Shown here: positions 59,227 to 64,000 of the stretch, one piece after another
Layout: each line of letters opens with the position of its first letter
Numbering within the stretch: the first letter of the stretch is position 1
Origin: Deuterostichococcus epilithicus
Taxonomy: Eukaryota; Chlorophyta; Trebouxiophyceae; Prasiolales; Stichococcaceae
Reading direction: 5' to 3'
Assembly (NCBI GenBank): GCA_033439295.1
Contig: JAVTLE010000014.1
Location: 2,046,001 to 2,110,000 of the forward strand
DNA: 64,000 nucleotides
The notes under the pieces: generated by a model
What the model was told of the DNA's origin: nothing
What the model saw: the letters and a program-made list of their open reading frames with translations, nothing else
Database searches by the model: none
Made by a program: the position numbers and the translations under genes

Positions 59227-62200
59227 TCACCTCACGCTCCCCTCCTGCACCTCCACCCCCGAGCTGCCTGCGCAGCAAAGGAAAGCACGGGGTGACGGGG
59301 CACTGGTATCAAGGGTGCATCCACAGCCGCTGTATTGCGCAGTGAACACGCCGCTGCATTGCACAGTGGACACCAAAGTGGATACCAACGCGCTCGATGC
59401 CTCTCGACAGTCAGAGCGCGCACCCGAGTCCTTGAGTTCCGAGGTGCACTCGCCGCCGGCGGGGCGGCGGTCGGGCGCCCGCGCCGGGACCAGCGACCCA
59501 CGCACGTTGACGGCAGTGGAGCCATCGGCCGCATCCTGCCACGTCTCCTCGATGTCCTGCTCCTCCTGCAGCCGCATCACCTGGGCTGTCAGAACAGACG
59601 CTGGCACCAAACGGGACGGTGAAGCTGGGTGCCCGAGCGTGGACCGCCCGCGGCGATGCGATCCGTGGGCATGACGCCTGGCATTAGCGGCAACCACCCA
59701 GCAGAGTCGGTGCGAGAACACCCGAGGGGCAGGGACGCCCAGACTGTCGAGCAACGCCACAGTGCATTTGTTGTCCCGGCAAAAGTACCCCCGCGTTGAC
59801 TGTGCCGGTCGCCAGCACCGAGCCGACGCTGCCCGCAAGGCGCGCCAGCCGCTCCGCCAGGTCGAAGTCCGGCGGCGCAGAAGCCGCGGCGGACTTCTTG
59901 CGCGGCCCCGCGGCGATGATCTCCGTCACTGGCAGGCTCTTCGCCAGCTTCAGCACCCCCTGCAGAACGAGCGAGCACCTCGTGTTTAGGTTGCGAGGTG
60001 CGGCCGCAAGGAGCAGCCGGATGCGCAGGCGGTTGGGCGTGCGTTGTGGGAGCCTCCGCATTGCAGAAAGGAGGCACGCTGCAGGGTCCGACCAGAAGGA
60101 GGTCAGCGGCAGCGGCTCGGGGTTTCGGCACCCAGTCCGGTGCTGGGCTAACGGCATGCTGAGGCGATTCGCATGGTGCCTGCATGCGGCGGCACCTGCA
60201 TGCCGTCGGCGAAGCCGCGGTCGTCAAACTGCGCCTGCAGCACCGCCAGCAGCGCCGTCTTGTACGACACCAGCAGGTGGTCTCGCGCGCGTGCCCGCCC
60301 GGGCGTCAGCCGCAGCGACGCCTCCACGAAGCTGGGCCGCACCTGCGACTTCCAGCTCGGGGCTCAGACTCTTGAAAACCATCTTCATAGACTCCTGCAA
60401 GCGTCCTGCACAGTCACGCACTGCAGAGGCAGGCCAGGCGAAGCATCCGGGGTGAAGGGTCGTGCAGCCACGACGTCGGCGCCCAGGACGGTGCGGCAGC
60501 TCAGGCTTGTTCGTGGACCCACCAGCATGGTGCCGGTCTTGTCGATGAGCACGCGGTGGCCTGCAGGTGAATTTCGACGAAAGGTTGCGGGGTTTCGCTC
60601 GCAGAGTCATTCAAGAGAATGAGCTGTGAAGGCTGCGCCTCAGACGCACTCGGTAGCCACAAGACATTAGGACGAACGCAAGGTGCATGCGGGGCAGGAG
60701 CCAGCTTTACCCGGACGCTTATACAGGCGCCATAATTTCCCGCCGCGTGCCACCAGGTCCTGGTCTGCGAGCGGTCAAAATAACTCCGCTTCAGCCACCA
60801 TCCACCTGTTTTGCATGGACAGTCCCGTTTCACAGAGGGCGTCACCATTGATGATTGAAAAGGCGTCGCCAATCGTCCTGGCGTACTCGGCGGCAAAAGC
60901 ATGGTTCCCAGTCCTGCAAAGGCACCAATGGCGCGGTGTACAGCCGTGCGATGCCAGCGCCACAGCAGTGGCGACACAGGCAGCTGCAGCATCGATCGGA
61001 CCCAGGTCCTCGAGACAGCTTCGCCTCGCCGACCTGGGCGCGCCAAATGTGTAGACGCCGATTTGCACGCGCTCGTGTTGGTTGCAGCGGTTTCGAATGT
61101 CCACGGCGGCCAGTGTTGCAAGCGCTCCCCCCAGGCTGTGGCCTGCCACACAGCGCCGGCAGACGCTCATCGGGTGCTGCTTCGGAGTGTCCTGCCCAGC
61201 AGTCCGGGATGTTGCTGCCAAGCCAGAACATGCCGCCAGATGCAGCCCACGGGTTCACCACCGCAAGCGGCCGAGCACCTGTCAGGAGGATGTCAAAGCG
61301 CTCTGCTGCGGCGCCCGGTGCGTTGACGATCTCGTGGATCTTGTCAAGCACTCGGGTGTTCAGGTCGTTGGCGCGCCAGCTGTTCAGAAAGCCTGCGTGA
61401 GGGCACAGACGGCGCTGGTTCTGTGGTGTAGAGCGGACCAGGCCCGCTTGGCGTTTCTTGCTGAGGATGCGAGTGGACGACTGTGTAGACAGACTACTCT
61501 GACTACACATGCGCAGCTTCAACGACGGCAGCGGCTGACCTGCGTGCACGGCCGGCGCCCTCCACCAGCCCCTGTCCTTCTGAGGCGGATACTTCTTCAG
61601 CCACAGCTGCAGGTCGGCCGCCACATTCTGCGTGCAAAAGCAACCGCATGTGTGCACCGGTCGTTGCCATGGTGCCTCATGTAGCAGGCCGCGGCGCTAT
61701 CCAGTGCGGCCGCACAGTGTCCCCTGGCTGCAGGTGGGCCGGCGAAGGGCGCGGGGTGCATGCGTCGGCGGGGGCCAGGACACACCTTCCAGGATGCGGT
61801 GCCCCTGAAGGAGACAACGCATCTGCGCTCATTCCAGCCCATTAGCACTTTTGTGTCCTCTGCCTGCACCCAGGAACATGCCCACCCAGGACGTTTGACA
61901 TCGGAGCAGGCTCCACGCTTTCATGGGCGCCGCACGAACAGCAGAGATCAGCCCAAAGGCGCAACACGCACGACCCACCTTCTCCCAGACGAGCTCGTAC
62001 TGCACGTGTCAGCACAGCAGCACAGCTCAGGGCACCTTGGTTAACGGTGCACACAGTGCATATCGGCCCACCGCAGTCTGGTGGGCCAGTCACCTGACAT
62101 GACGCCACGAGGAGGCAGGGTACGCAAGACAGTAAAGTGCAGTGCTGGGGTCGTTCTGGAGAGACTCGAAAGCGTGCGCACATGCTTCAGATCGTACAGC

Positions 62201-64000
62201 GACAGTGCGGTCTCGATGCTGAGGTTGGACTTGGGGTTCGTCTGCAGTGATGGGACACCGTCAGCAAACACCTACTGCGCTCCGAAACATCACGCTGCAG
62301 GTCATGCACCGTGTCCGCACATACCTCCTTGAAGCTGTAGCACAGCCAGCTGAAGTAAAAACACTACGATGGCACGGTCACACAAGTGGGGTCAGGCCTG
62401 GCCTTCAGGTGGAACCAAGCTCGACACACGAAGCAAGCTGCTCCAAACAACCAGGTTTCTGGTGGTCTGCCAGAATGAGCCTGGAGCAGGCCCAGACTGT
62501 CCGCAAAACGTCACTCGAGTCAAGCAAATCCCACACACACATCCCCCCCCCTCCCCCCTTTCATCGAGGTGTGGCACGGCCTTGCTTGTCCTGCACCCCA
62601 CGATATGAGGCCCGACGCCGGTGACTCGCAAACAGTCTGCCAGTGAGGTTTGGGTGAGAGGGTAAAACCTCATTATGGCATCTGCAGCGGGGCCTTCATT
62701 CAGTCGCACCTTTATGGCTGTTTCGTACGTGAACATGGGGCTTTTCTACGAAAATGATGATGACGCGTCAAACGGGGGCCCGCTGATCACGACTCTGTTC
62801 AGGATGATATGCTTGGCAGACGGACTGCTGCGCGGCTTGTGCAGCAGCAAGCGGCGGGCTGGATCCACACCTGCAGCTCGGCGCAATCTGCCTGGAGCTC
62901 GTTGCGCATCTGCATCTTCGTTTCCTTGAACTCCTCGGTCCACGCAAATGCCTGCAGCTCCAGGCCAAGGGGTCAGACGTGTTGCTATTCATCGAGCAGC
63001 CACTGTCGCATCCCGATCCCATCCGTGGCGCAGTGCCCTGAGAACTCGGCGGCTATGGAGAGCAAGAGGGTATCAGCAATTTCCGCCTGCGGCCTTGCCG
63101 AAGTGTGTCTGCAGCGAGTCGCGTTCACACAGCGGTCTTGAACATCCTGAACATCCTAGGCAGCACCTGAAGGTAGGCCTGCATCAGTGCGCTGTCATCG
63201 TCGACCTGAGCAACATAAACGGATGGCATGTAAGAACATGCGGCAGGAGACATGGTACCGATACGATTGCGCCAATGTCCGACCAGCAGCACCAACCTGT
63301 TTTGGCATGTAGATGTAGCACATGCCCACCGACAGCACCGTCATGACCAACTGCGCCGCAGACGGCCACACATCAAACATCTGCAGCTTGGCGCCCTGCT
63401 AAATGACTGTGTGTCTGCCGCATCTTTGATCATGCTTATGTGAGCATTTACTTATAGCAATGCAGGGCAAAAGGTTCAGGGGCCCCCTGCCAAAAGAGTG
63501 CAGTTTGCGTCAGCCCATGCAGATGGAGGGCTCACGTGTAAAGGAGCAAAGCCCAGGAAAGTCTCGACGAAGGACGAGCAGGTGTCGACTTTCACGAAGA
63601 ATAGAAGCATTGCACAAACGATGAAGAAGACGACGACATATGACAGGAATCGGATCTGCAGACGGCATGCCGGGGCATGACGTTCGCACAGCTGGCAGCC
63701 CACTTCAATTGAATCGGCATAGCATCCAACTGGAGTGCGAGGTGGCGCACTTGCAAGAGCAGTGATGCTGCCAGCACACCTGGAAGCGCATGCTCAAATT
63801 GCCGGGCCTGTGGTCCGCATACGACCACCTGCATAATGTAGTGTAAAATTTCGACCAAACTAGACCAGACTTCAATGTCAATGTCCATGCAAATCCAGCT
63901 CGTCCAGGCTGCATCAAACCTTCACATGGCATTCGAATGTTCAGAAGGCAGGCGTCTCACTTGCGGTATGCCCGCACGGCGAGCGTTATGTACAGGACCC
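59227..64000 (-). CDS. Class 3 (fungal-type) lipase with N-terminal membrane segments, 5' end outside window
   Basis: Alpha/beta-hydrolase of Pfam lipase class 3, a probable glycerolipid or phospholipid hydrolase. Hydrophobic segments come first: ALPGVLAASLLLQVRHLALQ (about 63760), FLSYVVVFFIVCAMLLFFV (about 63620) and AQLVMTVLSVGMCYIYMP (about 63330). Linker exons: DDDSALMQAYLQ (63200), FAWTEEFKETKMQMRNELQA (about 62940) and NPKSNLSIETALSLYDLKHV (about 62220). Catalytic domain: KVLMGWNERRCVVSFRGTAS (about 61820), HAGFLNSWRANDLNTRVLDK (about 61390), the nucleophile elbow GHSLGGALATLAAVDI (about 61130) and VQIGVYTFGAPR (about 61050), then GNHAFAAEYARTIGDAFSII (about 60890). C-terminal exons: DLVARGGKLWRLYKRPG (about 60750), GHRVLIDKTGTML (about 60540), SYKTALLAVLQAQFDD (about 60250), DLAERLARLAGSVGSVLATG (about 59840) and MRLQEEQDIEETWQDAADGS to a stop at 59227. 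Ser in GHSLGG is the expected nucleophile. Membrane anchoring recalls DAG-lipase-like enzymes. Substrate is unknown. Confidence 0.85.

Noticed and set aside
62530-62570. CACACA and poly-C tract
   Set aside because: Simple low-complexity sequence in an intron of the lipase gene, not a CRISPR or satellite array.

Overview
This window is nuclear DNA of a eukaryote, most probably a green alga (Chlorophyta). The genes are broken by many short introns with GT..AG borders, and acceptors usually read CAG followed by G. Coding DNA is GC-rich, TGTAA (the chlorophyte poly(A) signal) lies downstream of several stops, and the proteins are plant-like: plant-type cryptochrome, WNK kinase, PB1-RAF-type MAP3K, FRO/FRE-type ferric reductase and a predicted plastid-targeted kinase. 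No bacterial operon, rRNA, tRNA or CRISPR array was seen. Most long uninterrupted ORFs are antisense or out-of-frame shadows of GC-rich exons, so the genes below were assembled exon by exon from protein motifs and splice sites.

Layout. 1-4062 (-): plant-type cryptochrome, C-terminal tail running off the left edge. 4650-6836 (-): DFR/CCR-like NAD(P)-dependent reductase. 7295-~8260 (+): LC8-like dynein light chain. 8365-11768 (-): WNK kinase. 12811-19471 and probably further (-): Q-rich PB1-domain RAF-like MAP3K. 21014-~23190 (-): mitochondrial carrier of the ornithine/basic amino acid type. 23692-28453 (+): COG6, resolved into 13 exons. 29216-36515 (-): ferric-chelate reductase. 36802-38157 (+): a 228-residue secreted, membrane-anchored protein with an eight-cysteine pattern. 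38813-39520: decayed copy of the 3' end of COG6. 39545-42065: repeat-rich segment with an unrecognised minus-strand locus. 42345-45163 (-): membrane protein with two HxTx motifs (2H-phosphoesterase-like). 45200-46146 (-): WW-domain protein with a mitochondrial-type presequence. 46828-49351 (+): predicted plastid kinase. 50842-56754 (+): CstF-77. 57493-58391 (-): unrecognised single-pass membrane protein. 59227 to the right edge (-): class 3 lipase with N-terminal membrane segments.

The neighbours do not form one pathway. They cover light sensing, signalling kinases, Golgi tethering, iron reduction, mRNA 3'-end processing and lipid hydrolysis. The most notable items are the eight-cysteine protein that shares a 286-bp promoter region with the ferric reductase, the COG6 segmental duplication 11 kb from its source, a MITE-like element in the COG6 3' UTR, two clusters of a GGTGGAATTCCACC palindrome flanking an unrecognised locus, and three kinases in which the Arg of the HRD motif is replaced.
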